From assembly GCA_003427395.1 (NCBI GenBank), contig BFEA01000202.1:1964530-2010492 (forward strand): DNA of 45,963 nt, written 5' to 3'. Positions 1 through 10,679 of this stretch are shown here, one piece after another. The notes beneath the pieces are model-generated. The model was not told the origin of the DNA. It made no database searches and worked only from the letters and a program-made list of their open reading frames with translations. Position 1 is the stretch's first letter. Each line of letters opens with the position of its first letter. A program made the translations under genes and the position numbers. The DNA comes from Chara braunii. Taxonomy: Eukaryota; Streptophyta; Charophyceae; Charales; Characeae.

Positions 1-725
1 GGCCCTTGTATGTAGAGCCACCTGAAGCCTGCTAGTTCCGAGCACTTCCATCCAAGTCCCATGATGCGGAAATCAACCATAGCACAGAATTCCTCCCAAA
101 GAGTAGGGAGGTATGGCTGAGAGAAGACCCCCCGTCTGAGATGCAGAAACTCGGAAGGTTCGGTCACTGCCTCGTAGTCGATCGTCGCAGGGGAAATGTA
201 CCTCTTTGCCAGATCCACCAGGTCACCCCATTTACAGCCATCCGCGAGAGAAAAGGGAACTGGAGGCTTTGGGTAGTCTGAATAGAGCTTTGGTCCGACG
301 CTGCGGATCAGCTTAGTACCAACCTCATCCAGCCCTCTCTCCCTTTTCTCAAGATACTTGGCTGCCACAGTCCAGACTGAGTCAAAGTGCTCATGGTTCT
401 CCTTCCCCTTCCTCACATAGGGTCTTAAATCATGAATGGTTCCCCCAGCGAACGCAGTGTGAACCACAAAGATGGACAACTCCTCTTGTCGGAAGCAAAC
501 CGCAATGACATACTGGTACCGAAAGGAGTCCTTAGAAGCAACATGATTGAGGCTGGAGAGAACAGCCTCAAGAACAGAGAGCGACTGTACTGGTCTCATG
601 TGGTGGGTGACTTTACAGCTGGATTCTAATAATTCCCTCAGCTCACCTGACTCAAATGAAATAATAGTGTTTATGTTGCCTATTTCACCAGTCAGACCGT
701 GATGGTTCGACGTTCTCTCCAAAAG
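1..725 (-). CDS. uncharacterised open reading frame running off the left edge
   Basis: Read on the minus strand from 725 to 1 this frame stays open for about 241 codons and leaves the window without a stop; the nearest upstream in-frame stop is TAG at 728-726. The first Met codon is at 599, so the true start may be there or in an upstream exon. The product has a normal globular composition, with segments such as YVRKGKENHEHFDSVW, CKWGDLVDLAKRYISP and LPTLWEEFCAMVDFRI. I do not recognise the family and see no retrotransposon motif. A possible upstream exon lies at 1425-1750. It could be a host gene exon or an accessory frame of an unseen element. Confidence 0.5.
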
Positions 726-854
726 CTATTTGGTTCAGACTGAGAACCACGTGTACTTCTGAGGTTTGAACGCCAGTCAAGTTTCATTCGAGTGCTGAGT
801 GAAAGTTACTTAGTAGGGTAAAGTTTTACACAATCCGACTGGATGCTCGGATGG

Positions 855-943
855 GAACCAAATGCTGCTGAGATTGCTGGTTAGGAACGAATGCTGCTGA
901 GATTGCCGATTGAGAACGGAATGCTACTGAGATTGCTAGCTGA
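855..943. repeat. three-copy tandem repeat, about 29-30 bp unit
   Basis: Three imperfect units start at about 855, 884 and 913. Each begins GAAC(C/G) and contains ATGCTGCTGAGATTGC or a one-base variant. They lie between the two minus-strand open frames, next to the larger minisatellite at 1111-1400. Confidence 0.7.
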
Positions 944-1110
944 AAGCCTGGCTGAAAATTCGAGTCAGATCCTATTCAGAATCTTTCAGATTCAAGGGTG
1001 TACAATCACTGAACGCAGAAAACACATATAAAGGCTAAAGATTCGGTCCCCTGCTGCTCATTGGATTGTCTGGCCTGTAGAACCAGCGTGTTGAATGTAG
1101 TTCGTATATT

Positions 1111-1302
1111 GTTTGAATGCCTTGTTCGAATGTTGTTTAAATGCCTGATTCGAATGTTGTTTGAATGCCTAATTTGAATGTTGTTTGAATGCCTGATTTG
1201 AATGCTGTCTGAGTGTCTGATTTGAATGTTGTTTGAATGCCTGATTTGAATGTTGTCTGAGTGCATGATTTCAATGTTGTATGAGTGCCTGATTTGAATG
1301 CT
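1111..1302. repeat. 24-bp minisatellite, eight units
   Basis: Eight consecutive units of exactly 24 bp begin at 1111, 1135, 1159, 1183, 1207, 1231, 1255 and 1279, on the pattern GTTTGAATGCCT + GATTTGAATGTT. Each unit is itself two related 12-bp halves. Because 24 is a multiple of three, the minus strand reads as an octapeptide repeat (NNIQIRHS and variants). I treat that frame as a by-product of the repeat rather than a gene. Confidence 0.85.
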
Positions 1303-1400
1303 GATTAAATGCTGATTGACTGTTGATTAAATGCTGATTGACTGCTGATTAAATGCTGATTAAACTGCTGACTGATCGTTGATTAAATGTTGGTTGAAAG
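1303..1400. repeat. 11/22-bp minisatellite contiguous with the 24-bp array
   Basis: Directly after the 24-bp array the pattern changes to GATTAAATGCT (11 bp) and GATTAAATGCTGATTGACTG (20 of a 22-bp higher-order unit), with decaying copies to about 1400. The core is related to one half-unit of the preceding array, so the two probably share an origin. Confidence 0.7.
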
Positions 1401-1424
1401 AAATCTGGGCACACTTGTGCTCAC

Positions 1425-1750
1425 CTGAGCCTTGCCTTAGCTTGCTCAAGGGTCTCTAGTGAGGAGTTTGTACTATGCAGTTTCCCACTTGGTTCGCAGA
1501 TGTAGAAAATGTACTCAATGAGCTTATGATGGTTTTCTTTATTTTTCACGGATATCTCTCTCAACGACTTCTTATGTTTTTTAATCTCGCCCAGTATCTT
1601 ATCCTCCCATCCTTCCGTTTCTGCCTGATATAAGGCACAGGTCATAGTCAGGGTGTCCTTGCTTCGCATGTCTTTTCTCAGCCTTCCCCTTTTCCCTTCC
1701 AGTTTGGGATTAGGAAGCACGTAAGAGCGTTCTCTGAACTTCTCTCCCAG
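1425..1750 (-). CDS. possible coding exon, lysine-rich uncharacterised protein
   Basis: The minus strand is open from 1750 (after TAG at 1753-1751) down to 1421. It encodes a charged, mostly helical peptide with segments such as LPNPKLEGKRGRLRKDMRSK, KHKKSLREISVKNKENHHK and LETLEQAKARL. There is no Met at the left of the frame. The frame ends with CTCAG|GTGAGC, a good match to a plant 5' splice donor, with the exon's last base at 1425. This suggests an internal exon whose intron holds the minisatellites and whose next exon could be the frame at 1-725. The acceptor is not obvious. I do not recognise the protein. Confidence 0.35.
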
Positions 1751-4700
1751 CTAACCATTCCTAGATGCAGCCCTTTAGGAACGATGTTGAGGTAATCTAA
1801 AGTCCGACGACTTCCATCCCAAGTTAACCCGTTAGCTTTACTGCATGACTGAGTTCAGTTTCTGTACGCGCCGCGAGACACCCCCTGTAGTTCTCGACAC
1901 TCGAAAGGTCGTTTAGGCGCTCACTTCATTTTGGGCGCAGGGCGACTTTGCCCCGACTTAGCATACGGTGAAAATTTACAAGTGGACATTACTCTCTGTC
2001 TCCCTATCTAGACCCCAAAAGATTAATTATTATCGGGGTAGTACAGACAGCTCCTCTCACCGACATTACTCTTGTCTAGGGTCGGCAGTGCCTGCAACAG
2101 TCTAGGCCACTGGACATGGTATTTGAGATCCCATTAGTCTCATGTATGGCTTGATTCTGCCCAGTTAATTAATAAGAGTCATTAAATTAAAAGAAAGGAA
2201 CTTAGTTGATAATATCTTCGGGTTTTCCTTCTTCTAATACGGACCCTACTCCAGCAGCCTCTGAACGGGAAGCTGGGGCAGTTAATCTGTGATCGTCACA
2301 CTCGGTAATAGTCAGCAAGACATATAGTAGCCGGACCACGTTGCAACCTGTCCCGTGCCAGGGCTCGCTTTCTGATCACGCTCATTGCAAGAACTCAGGG
2401 CACGCGACCTGGACGCACTTGGCTCAATGGGTCAGACTGCATGGTTATTCAATACCCAAGTAACATAACCTCGAAAGTTGAACTTATTCTTGTTTAGTGC
2501 TACAAACACAGAAAGCGCTCGTGTTTTAGTTGCGATGTCGCTGCATGTACTGTTTGGTCTAGGTCTAACAAGCTAACACAAGTCAGGACCCTGAGCACAT
2601 CGAGTTACCGAGCATGAACTCCACCCTCACTCTGCACAACGAGGCATTGAACGCGACTGATGGTTATGCACGACACAGGTGGGCCATCAGACGCTAACCT
2701 CCGCTCTCGCCAGGGGCGGGACTTCGCCCAACACGTTCTCCGTTCTCTTTCAACACCAGGTTTCCCACGCAGCCCATGTTATCTTATGGTGCATGGGTTT
2801 GACCAAGAGCCCTCCCGTCTCCGTACACAACAAATGGGTTCCACTATGCAACGTTTCTTGTTTGCGCATCGTATGAAAAAATATATATATATACATATAT
2901 ATGTATGAACCCACCATTAGCATGACAAAGACAATGCATGACCATTTAATCACCATCAAATAGAAACTTAGCAAGAAGGTAGGCGATTCTCTTCAATATC
3001 ACTTTCTTTTTCCCCATCAACCAAATAAGGTAGGAACACCGGTGTGTCTTTATCCCTTCTGAAAACCCAGACCCACTGAGTGAAGTCGTCTCTAGGTAGG
3101 GTCTCTTTTCAATCGGATCGCAAGTAGTGAAAATTATCGCTCATTTGGGTCCGGCCTTTCCTATCATTGCTTTGTGCTCGTGAAATTGCGAACGGCACCA
3201 GTCCAAGCAACTCGTCAGTTGGGACACGCCTGCTTACTAGGGTACAGGAGCAAAGTAGAAGAGAAACTTAGGAGAAAAGGACTCAGAGCTCTATAGTAGC
3301 AAGCTCGTTCGTTCGCCCCCATTGCTCGCCCATTATCTCTCCAATAAACAACAATCATTCTCTCTTTTCTATCCGTGATTGTCCCTGCTGATTATATTTA
3401 CCACACGTGAGGAGCACACCTCTGGTTACTTCTGACTTGCCAGGATGAGAAAAGAGATGTCTGACCATCCGCCACACGTGAATACAGAAGGGGTAGCGAA
3501 CGAAGCAAACTGTAACGGCTACATTTAATACTTCTCAGAGAATCGACCATAACTCCCGGTGTACTTAGAACAAAATTAGATTGCATTCTAGCGGCTGGCT
3601 CCACCCATTCCAAAGTTTTCTCCTCTTTCTCACGACCCAGCAAAAGACAATCACACACATAATCAGGTAACATGCACCGTTCATGACAAAAGTAACATCT
3701 CAAAATCTGTCAAACTTTGACAGACACTCGCGAGGCCCTTGCACCCATCCGATCCAGTAGACTCTTATCCGTTGAAATCAATCTTCGTAATTAGCACGTA
3801 CCTTAATCCTTGGTTTAAACTGACATTTCTCTTACGTTGTCACTTATCTCTTACACGCGCTTAAATGTATGAAGTAGCCACATCACCTCATGGTTGTTGC
3901 CACAGGCGTCGCTATTTCGCTCATACTTCTCAGATGGATATTTTTCACTCAGCCTAGCAAGGGCTCGTTTGTAACTCGCACTTAGCACAGTCCCCCATCT
4001 ACACCATCTTAATCAGTAGCTGCTACAAGGCTAGCTCACACAACACTAAATCAAGAAAAGAGGGTAACTGTCTCACATCCATACTGAAAAACGCCGAAAG
4101 GAAGAAAACATGCTTGTTCTTACTCTCGGGGAGGGCAGAATCTCAAGGCAACTATTCAGTGTGCAACCGCTGAACTCTCATTTCTCGGTGCGTCCCTATC
4201 ACCCCATTGTATTTCACTAATCAAACCATGCACAAGAATAGTTGTCGTCAACCAAAATTAGAGGGCACAACTCCCACCCCTTTTTCTTTTGTTTATTGGC
4301 ACCTCTCCTATCGTAAGTTGGCTAGTGCAGCGTCGTGCCAATCCCTCACAGGCTATGCAGAACGCGCCTGCATCTTCCCCTTTTCACGTGCAACCTCGTC
4401 TCTTCTTGCGTGACCTCTTCGCGCTCTAATCAAGCATGGGTCATCTGAAGCGCTCACGTAGACCCTCCTTCCACATACTCACTTTTGAGAGGGGCATGTT
4501 GGTGGTCACGAATCAGCACCAAGAGATGCTCGCCTCAATCACGGTGGTGACAGGATAAAAGCCACACCCAAGCACATAGCAAGAGCCAAGTATACCACAG
4601 GCAGCTGTGATCATCATCACCAGACAACCTTCGCAGTGGAGGCGACCCGATTGTCTTCTGCGGATACTCCCTCTCAGTCTCCCTTCTGATCACACATACC

Positions 4701-4955
4701 CGCGCCCCCGTAGTTGCTTATCTCTAACCCAGAGAGCAGTCGACACGCATTAACGTATGAAGCTCTCTCCTCTCCCGTTCTTGAACATAGCTATTACTCT
4801 GTCTCCCTCTTCTCTCGCTCGTCCTCCCCTTCTCGACAGTCCGCTCGTCCCTTCATCGGTGAGGACATCAACCGCATAGCAGCTCCTCTTTCTCACGTCC
4901 GTTCACACTTCTCGTGCACACATACTTTCGTGAGTTCACTCCCACGCTTTTCCGT
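1751..4955. other. no gene recognised; AT-rich and pyrimidine-rich spacer
   Basis: I see no long coding frame with recognisable motifs on either strand in these 3.2 kb. There is a short (AT)n tract at about 2879-2905. Pyrimidine-rich stretches around 4660-4950 are of the kind found in LTRs and leaders, but no repeat partner or PBS is visible. It may be diverged transposon sequence. Confidence 0.5.
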
Positions 4956-5507
4956 CTAGCCCCGCTGGTCTCTCCGTCGTCTCGAGTTGGCCTCTGGGCC
5001 ACTCTCCACTAATTCAGTGGGAGGGTGGTCCCAACGCCACTGGTCCAGTACATGCCAGGACTGGGTCTCGGCGTTCAGGTCACCGGCGTCGCTCTCAGCC
5101 TCATTGTCCCAGTCCAGGTGTTGCTGCTCCTGCTCTGCCGTATCCGTGGATGTCCCCTCGTCCAGGTACGCGACAATCACTCTCATCTCATCCTTGACCC
5201 TGTCCCGTCTGCACCTCCTTTCTGCGCGGTCTCTAGCCTCAGTAATCGCCATCTGCGGGTGCGGGTCCACCCTCATTTCTTCCTCTCTCCCCCCTTCTAC
5301 GTTTATCTTCAGCTTCAACTCCCCCTTTCCATAGCTGTAGTCTAGCACGGTCGTCACTGTAGGTTTGTCCCCTGACATCCGCTCCCATCTGCAGAGGGAC
5401 TGGATGCACCTCGGCCTATAACCATACAACCCGCTGCTTCGCACCATGGTTGCCCTTTTCAAAGATATTGCTTCTAGATAGCCGTCCCCAGACACAAGGC
5501 CGGACAC
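4956..5507 (-). CDS. hypothetical 183-codon open reading frame
   Basis: A continuous minus-strand frame of 183 codons runs from an ATG at 5507 to TAG at 4958-4956. The product is highly charged, with a basic and acidic middle (EARDRAERRCRRDRVKDEMR), an acidic DWDNEAESDAGDLNAE stretch and an Arg-rich C-terminus. There is no signal peptide, membrane segment or known motif. Two shorter plus-strand frames overlap it and are probably shadows. It sits in transposon-like surroundings, so it could equally be an exon, a degenerate gag-like segment or chance. Confidence 0.3.
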   Translation of the reverse strand: MSGLVSGDGYLEAISLKRATMVRSSGLYGYRPRCIQSLCRWERMSGDKPTVTTVLDYSYGKGELKLKINVEGGREEEMRVDPHPQMAITEARDRAERRCRRDRVKDEMRVIVAYLDEGTSTDTAEQEQQHLDWDNEAESDAGDLNAETQSWHVLDQWRWDHPPTELVESGPEANSRRRRDQRG

Positions 5508-6131
5508 TCAAACGTTCGTCCACACTCACTACACTGGTCAGCCCTCTCCTTCGGGCTCACTAGTACCCGGCGCAACGAGGTAGCCTGAGCTCAGAGTGAG
5601 GTGCGACTTAACTGGCAAGCCTACCCTCGCTTTATAAGGTTGCTTCCCACTGTGATCCCTGTGCTCCGAATGGGAGAGCTACAAACCAGACTCCAGTATT
5701 CCGATTTTCCAGTAAATCTGTAACTCACAAATTAGCGAAATAAAACGAAAATAAAACAAAAGGGAAAATCAGGAGATAGGACACCAACGGTCATTGCGCC
5801 GACTTTCCGCGCGAAGTGACCGCCACCTATGCACGGGTCCCATAACGGGACACTGACCGACAACCCTCCTGGTCTAAAAGGAAATGCCGGATTATAGTCA
5901 CCGGTTACCCGTGTCCGATGGCAAGGAGGGGGCTTATGACTCTCCACTGAGGAGGGTGACAAGCCTCCTACCAATGCGGTCGTGGGTCGCCCCTCTTTTG
6001 GGGTCCCACCGTGCGACGTTCAGCCATTCAAATCATCCAGAGGAAGGCGATCAAGGTTCAAAATGAACAGTTGGCCTACCCTTCGAAGTGACAGGGGACC
6101 GAAAGGAAAACCGCGCCTGAGAAATCGGTAA
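5508..6131. other. no gene recognised
   Basis: The stretch includes a TATA-like TTTATAAGG near 5630 and an A-rich tract at about 5735-5770. No coding frame with a recognisable motif was found on either strand. Confidence 0.45.

Positions 6132-6189
<58 letters not shown>
6132..6189. repeat. (TAA)n microsatellite
   Basis: About 19 uninterrupted TAA/ATA triplets are followed by a few degenerate units to about 6207. It is a simple repeat with no sign of coding use. Confidence 0.95.
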
Positions 6190-6480
6190 GTGATAATAAT
6201 GATAGTAAAAGGGAAAAAGAAAACTCAGCGACACTGTGACCAGTGGTCGCTGCATTACTTCGAATTAAAGCAAAGGCCTTGACCCGTGTGCCGCCCAGAC
6301 GCTTAGGCTTCTTTTCACTTTTACATTCTGCTTTATTTTATTTGTTTTATTCGGCCCCTTCCTTTTGACAATGATTTGTTTCGCGCATCTAACCCATAAT
6401 CTGGCAGAGGGGCACTCGGCGCGCTGTAGAATAGACCACGCCCGTCCCTCTACCTTCGCGTCCCAGGGCGAACCCGGCGG

Positions 6481-6671
6481 CTACCACGGCTACAGGCCGG
6501 TAGTGCTCTGTTGTGCAGCAGGGCGCCGAGCCTGCGTGGACCAAAGGAAAGTCCTGTGGCGCACCCTCCTTTTTGNCTACCACGGCTACAGGCCGGTAGT
6601 GCTCTGTTGTGCAGCAGGGCGCCGAGCCTGCGTGGACCAAAGGAAAGTCCTGTGGCGCACCCTCCTTTTTG
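6481..6671. repeat. 95-bp exact duplication separated by a single N (assembly gap)
   Basis: Positions 6481-6575 and 6577-6671 are identical over 95 bp, starting CTACCACGGCTACAGGCCGG, and are separated only by N at 6576. The other gap of defined copy length in this window also has 95-bp flanks. The pattern is that of two overlapping contigs joined without merging rather than a biological tandem duplication. The open frames through it on both strands are artefacts of this join. Confidence 0.9.
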
Positions 6672-6904
6672 CCAAGCCAGGCATCAACCGGACCGGTCCA
6701 CGTCAAGGTACAGCCCGCGTACTAGGGATCGTAGAGGTTCGAAAACATGCCTACAGGTCGCGACGTCGGAGCAAGAGACTGATACCAAGCAGGGACTTGG
6801 TCCGCAGAGGAGGCCCGGGACACCGCGCCCTCCGACAACGTTTCCCACGGTTCCACATTTGAGGCATAGGTGGTTGTCCATTTTGGACTGTCATTCCTCT
6901 CGTG

Positions 6905-8485
6905 TCATTCCCATATTTTCCCAGGGTTTCTCGAACTCGATGTCGGGATGCTCGAGAAACGAGCGTTCCATTGATTTTGGCCTCCTGTGTTGGCCATTAC
7001 GCTAGTGACGTCACCCTTCCCAGATTCACTGCCGCCATTACCTCCTCCTCCCTCAGACTCGTCGAGGGGTAACTTCTCTACGGTGTCATCATAAAAAACA
7101 ACAAGCATGTGGTCCTGACGCTTTTGTAGCCAAAGGACCCGTTTACCATACCCACCAACCGGTCCTGACTTTACCATCGAAGCATAAGAAACCTTTACCT
7201 ATGCGGTCATCTGCTCTCGTTGGAGAACGAAGTCGCGAAATTGCCGATAATTGTATTTTCCAGACTTAGCCTCTGCTTCGAGTTGTCCGTGAATGGGTTT
7301 AGGCAAAGCACATGAATAGATATACAGAACCTGGTTGTCCTGTAAGTTCAACCCAGGTACCTGCATAAGACGGTACACTTCACGCGACAAAGCATCAACG
7401 AAAGTCCAACGTTTCTGGCCTATCGTGGTTCGTTCATCAAAGGCCTTGTCGGTCGTCGTCTTATCCAAGAATCTCTCCTTTATGTTCTGGAGAAATTGCT
7501 TGAGATTTAGGGTCTTAGCCCACTCACCGATATCCTCAAAGCCTGCGGCGTTAGCTTCAGACAGTACCCACTCTTTGGCCACTCATCTGACTCTCAAGCT
7601 CGACAAGTGTGGTCCTGCAATAAGTCTGGATTTCCACAATCCATAACAATAAGTTTTCATCTTTCTTATTATTGTACGTAAATGAAAACTTCATCTTTAC
7701 CTTTTCCTTCCTCTTCGTCTTTTCTACTTCTTTGGCCGGTTCTCCTTTGGCGGGTTCTTGTTTCTTTTCTGCCGGTTTTTAAGGTCCTTTCTTGGAAATT
7801 TCAGGTCTTTCTGGCGTCACTTTCCGCATTGCATCCTTCATTAGTTTTTCTTGGGGTTCCTTCTTGACTACCTCCCCCCTGGTCTCCTCCTCAATTCCTA
7901 CCTTATCTTTCCCTTTCAAGAGTCTGGTCACTGTCTCCAATGAGGCAGTGTTGCTATCAATCTTCTTCTCAAGATGAACAAGGTAGACCATGATAGACTG
8001 TAGAATGGATGCAAGCCTGCTGCCTGGTTCTTCATAATGAAACTTCTGCCTTAGTTCATCCATTATTCTCTCTTCTTTTTCTTGTTGTTCTTGCTGTCTC
8101 CATAATTCCTCAAACTTTCTTATTTCTTCTCTCAACGTGTTTTCTAATTGCCTAACGTTTTCCTTCATTATCTCTACAGACAATTGTGGTTCCACCTTTT
8201 GTTCTTTCTTCGCTTGTCTTTTCTTCCTTTCCTGGTCCATCTTGTCCAGATTCTCGGCGACATACCGGTCAAGGGTCATTCGCCCATGCTTTATGAGGTC
8301 CTCAACTCTCTTACCGGTTTCCATCATCTAAACGGCTGTCTCTGCGGCTACCAGTTCGTCGTTCAGCTTGTGAGTCGACACCGTGTATCTCAGCAAGCAG
8401 TTGGCGAAGAAGACCGATCAAAGTCTGTCTTCTCGGATCAATTTGACCATGGGTCTTAAGTTCCCCCCCTTCTTCATCGCCATAG
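6905..8485 (-). pseudogene. gag: orphan Ty3/gypsy-type gag pseudogene with coiled-coil N-terminus
   Basis: Read from right to left, a gag-like protein of roughly 500 residues can be followed across several breaks. It has an N-terminal segment (GLLRQLLAEIHGVDS), then a long Lys/Glu/Gln-rich coiled coil (MDQERKKRQAKKEQKVEP, LREEIRKFEELWRQQEQQEK), then a capsid-like core (ENLLLWIVEIQTYC, GEWAKTLNLKQFLQNIKERF, VDALSREVYRLMQVPGLNLQ, FRDFVLQREQ). A Gly/Ser-rich tail follows. Breaks are a shift near 8367, TAG at 8330-8328, TAA at 7781-7779, a shift near 7585 and TAG at 7201-7199. No zinc knuckle and no pol follow on the left, so the element is truncated. It lies back to back with element A. Confidence 0.75.
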
Positions 8486-8759
8486 ACGCTGAGAGGGATA
8501 GGATAGGAAAAGAGAGGTATGAAACGTGTGAGGATAGAGGCACGCAGACATTTCCATAAATAAGCCATTTTCCCCAACGTGTGAAATCCGCACAATAAAT
8601 AAAATTAAAAGACAAAAATAAATTTCATGGCACACATAATTCCTACAGCAATAAACAATTGAGGGAGATAGGAAGAAACAGGTTCTCAGTTGATTTTCTA
8701 AATCTAACTTTGTTGTTGGTTCTATGTGTGATGTCATCCTAAAACAAGGGCACAGGTAC
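8486..8759. other. gag-flanking leader-like sequence, no gene
   Basis: This AT-rich stretch contains AATAAATAAAATTAAAAG near 8594. It lies between the divergent orphan gag and element A and may be leader or LTR remnant of either. No PBS was recognised. Confidence 0.35.
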
Positions 8760-10640
8760 CGCAACCACGACCAATGTGATCAAAACAACAGCACACAGGT
8801 GAGTATGCACAACAACCATAGAACAACCAACAGGTGAGTAGGTCAGCCAACACAACCACAACAATCAATTGATAGCCTGCCTTCCTCTACGACTGTACAA
8901 TCTGCAGAAACAATGCAACCAAGCACAGGGGCCAACATGCGACGCTACAGCAAATCGTGAAGCCGTACCATCTGCCGGCACAAGTGCACAATCAACACCT
9001 CACCCACAGCAACATTCCATGCATGCCACATGTCACCCTTGGAATGCCAACACAACAACTCTATAGAGTCTGCCACATCAGCGTCAAGGACCTCAAAGGT
9101 CTACGAGGGGGATGCCACGTCTGCAAACACATACAACACTGGCATGACACGTCGACTCAAGTATGCAGCGCTTCATCAGCAGGTACTCGCAACACAGGTA
9201 CGTGCCATGTCAGACCATAACCTGCCAGTAGAGAATGCCACATCAGCATCCCCACGTCATGCCACGTAGGCAGTGCGCCACATCAATGATCCCAATCTCA
9301 CACTTTCTCTCTCTGGACCAGTGCCACGTCAGCCTGTTGCCAACGAAGCTCTCGCCGATATCTCGAAGTCTTTAGTGTAGCCACATCATCACCTTCAAGG
9401 GAGGCTGCACACACGTGCGGTACTCAATTTCTAGACTTGCGGTATTAACAACGCGCGTTAATAAACGCCTTTCGTTCCTGCACGTGTGGCACCTCCCACT
9501 TACCTGGGTGCCATGTCAGCACCTGACAACAGATCACGATGAAGGAGGTATGATGTGATACCAAATTGTAATGAACCCCAGACTAGAAGATACTCATCAG
9601 ACGTCGAAGTACCAGTAGTCTCAAATCTGCACAATGTCTCTAGTTTACATGAAAGTGATATGTGATACAATATCTCGTTACCAATAGCCGAAGATAGTGG
9701 AGGGGGAATAGACAAAGGAGAGGGTGGAAGAGATAATCAATGACCACACAAAAGTAGCCCAATCATTTCCCACTCCTTCTCTGGGCTTCCCTTCGCCTCC
9801 ACGTCAACAATCAATATACAGTAACAAGTCTGATAAAACCTGATCACACAGAAGTGCCACGTGGCACTATCATCTCGTGGAGACCATGAAGACAACAACA
9901 ATATATGGTATCGACGTCAACCTCAAGTGAGTACCAGATCCCAATCATCCACAGATCCCGATCTCCTCCTTGTCGCAACCAGTCACCTCATGTAGACAGC
10001 GTGGCCAATGCCACGTGGGCAGTAGAGACAGGTGGCATGCACCACGTCAACAATGAAGACAGGTGGCAGCGCCGCATCAACAATGCAATGTAGAATCACT
10101 TACCTATGATCAGATAGATTATGGTATAGAGGAAGACAACAATAGTCACTTAGCCCAGGGAGGGGACTATGCAGTTGTTGCAGCCCGCTGAGGAGGGCGA
10201 CAAGGAGAAAGAGGTTGTGGAAGAGGAAGAGGAGGTCGCGACCGAGGTGGAGGAAGAGGACCCGCTGCCCAGAGGGGTAGTGGCGAAGGTAGCTCTATGT
10301 GGGAGGTAGGGGTAACGGTCCCTCACAAGGTGGAGAAGGTTCCAACTCCACTGGGGAAAAGGAAGAGCATACAACAATTGGCGGCCATATCCACCCCATC
10401 CCGGGATCGCTGCAGGCAAACAAATGGGGATTGATGAGAAAACTTGGGATGAACGTAAAGCAACCAGCCAATGTTTCAAATGTGGTGACCCCAACCACAT
10501 TGTTCCCTTCTGTCCCGAATACCGGTACCCAAAAGGGAACAACTAGTAGAGGTAGCAGTTGCCTCTACGGGGACTCTGGATGCAAGCAAACTGTCATCCA
10601 GAGGTCCCAATCGCAGAGACTGAGACGGCAGACGGCCCCC
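8760..10640 (+). pseudogene. gag: element A: degenerate gag region with RGG-like tract and CCHC knuckle
   Basis: The left part reads as Gln/Asn/Thr/Ser-rich low-complexity protein with stops, for example KVYEGDATSANTYNTGMTRR around 9087-9145. Near 10192-10293 a Gly/Arg tract is readable (GRGRGGRDRGGGRG), entered through a TGA where an Arg codon is expected. After a shift, a canonical CCHC zinc knuckle follows (CFKCGDPNHIVPFC, C-x2-C-x4-H-x4-C), which is the nucleic-acid-binding end of Gag. The capsid core is not clearly visible. The segment also carries many GCCACGTCA-like words. The knuckle and the downstream pol in the same orientation support the gag assignment; the left limit is uncertain. 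Confidence 0.5.
10472..10513 (+). other. CCHC zinc-knuckle motif of element A Gag
   Basis: Cys codons at 10472-10474 and 10481-10483, His at 10493-10495 and Cys at 10511-10513 fit C-x2-C-x4-H-x4-C exactly. A stop (TAG) occurs a few codons later, after the sequence PEYRYPKGNN. Confidence 0.85.
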
Positions 10641-10679
10641 ACCTAGTTAGCTGCCTAGAGGTTGCTTGTGCTAGGATTT

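Noticed and set aside
1006-1266. Octapeptide-repeat protein frame on the minus strand
   Set aside because: The repeat arises from a 24-bp minisatellite, a multiple of three. There is no conserved flank and it probably lies in an intron.
1111-1400. CRISPR-like array
   Set aside because: The repeats are contiguous without unique spacers, and the context is eukaryotic.
5025-5345. Plus-strand frames of 106-115 codons
   Set aside because: Both overlap the longer minus-strand frame at 4956-5507, are Ser/Leu/Pro-rich in the way of antisense shadows and have no motif.
6365-7005. Three Arg/Pro-rich frames of 105-165 codons
   Set aside because: They run across the 95-bp duplicate and the N at 6576, so their length is an assembly artefact.
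10150-10542. 130-codon minus-strand frame opposite the gag region of element A
   Set aside because: It is antisense to the Gly/Arg tract and the CCHC knuckle, which explain the sequence better.
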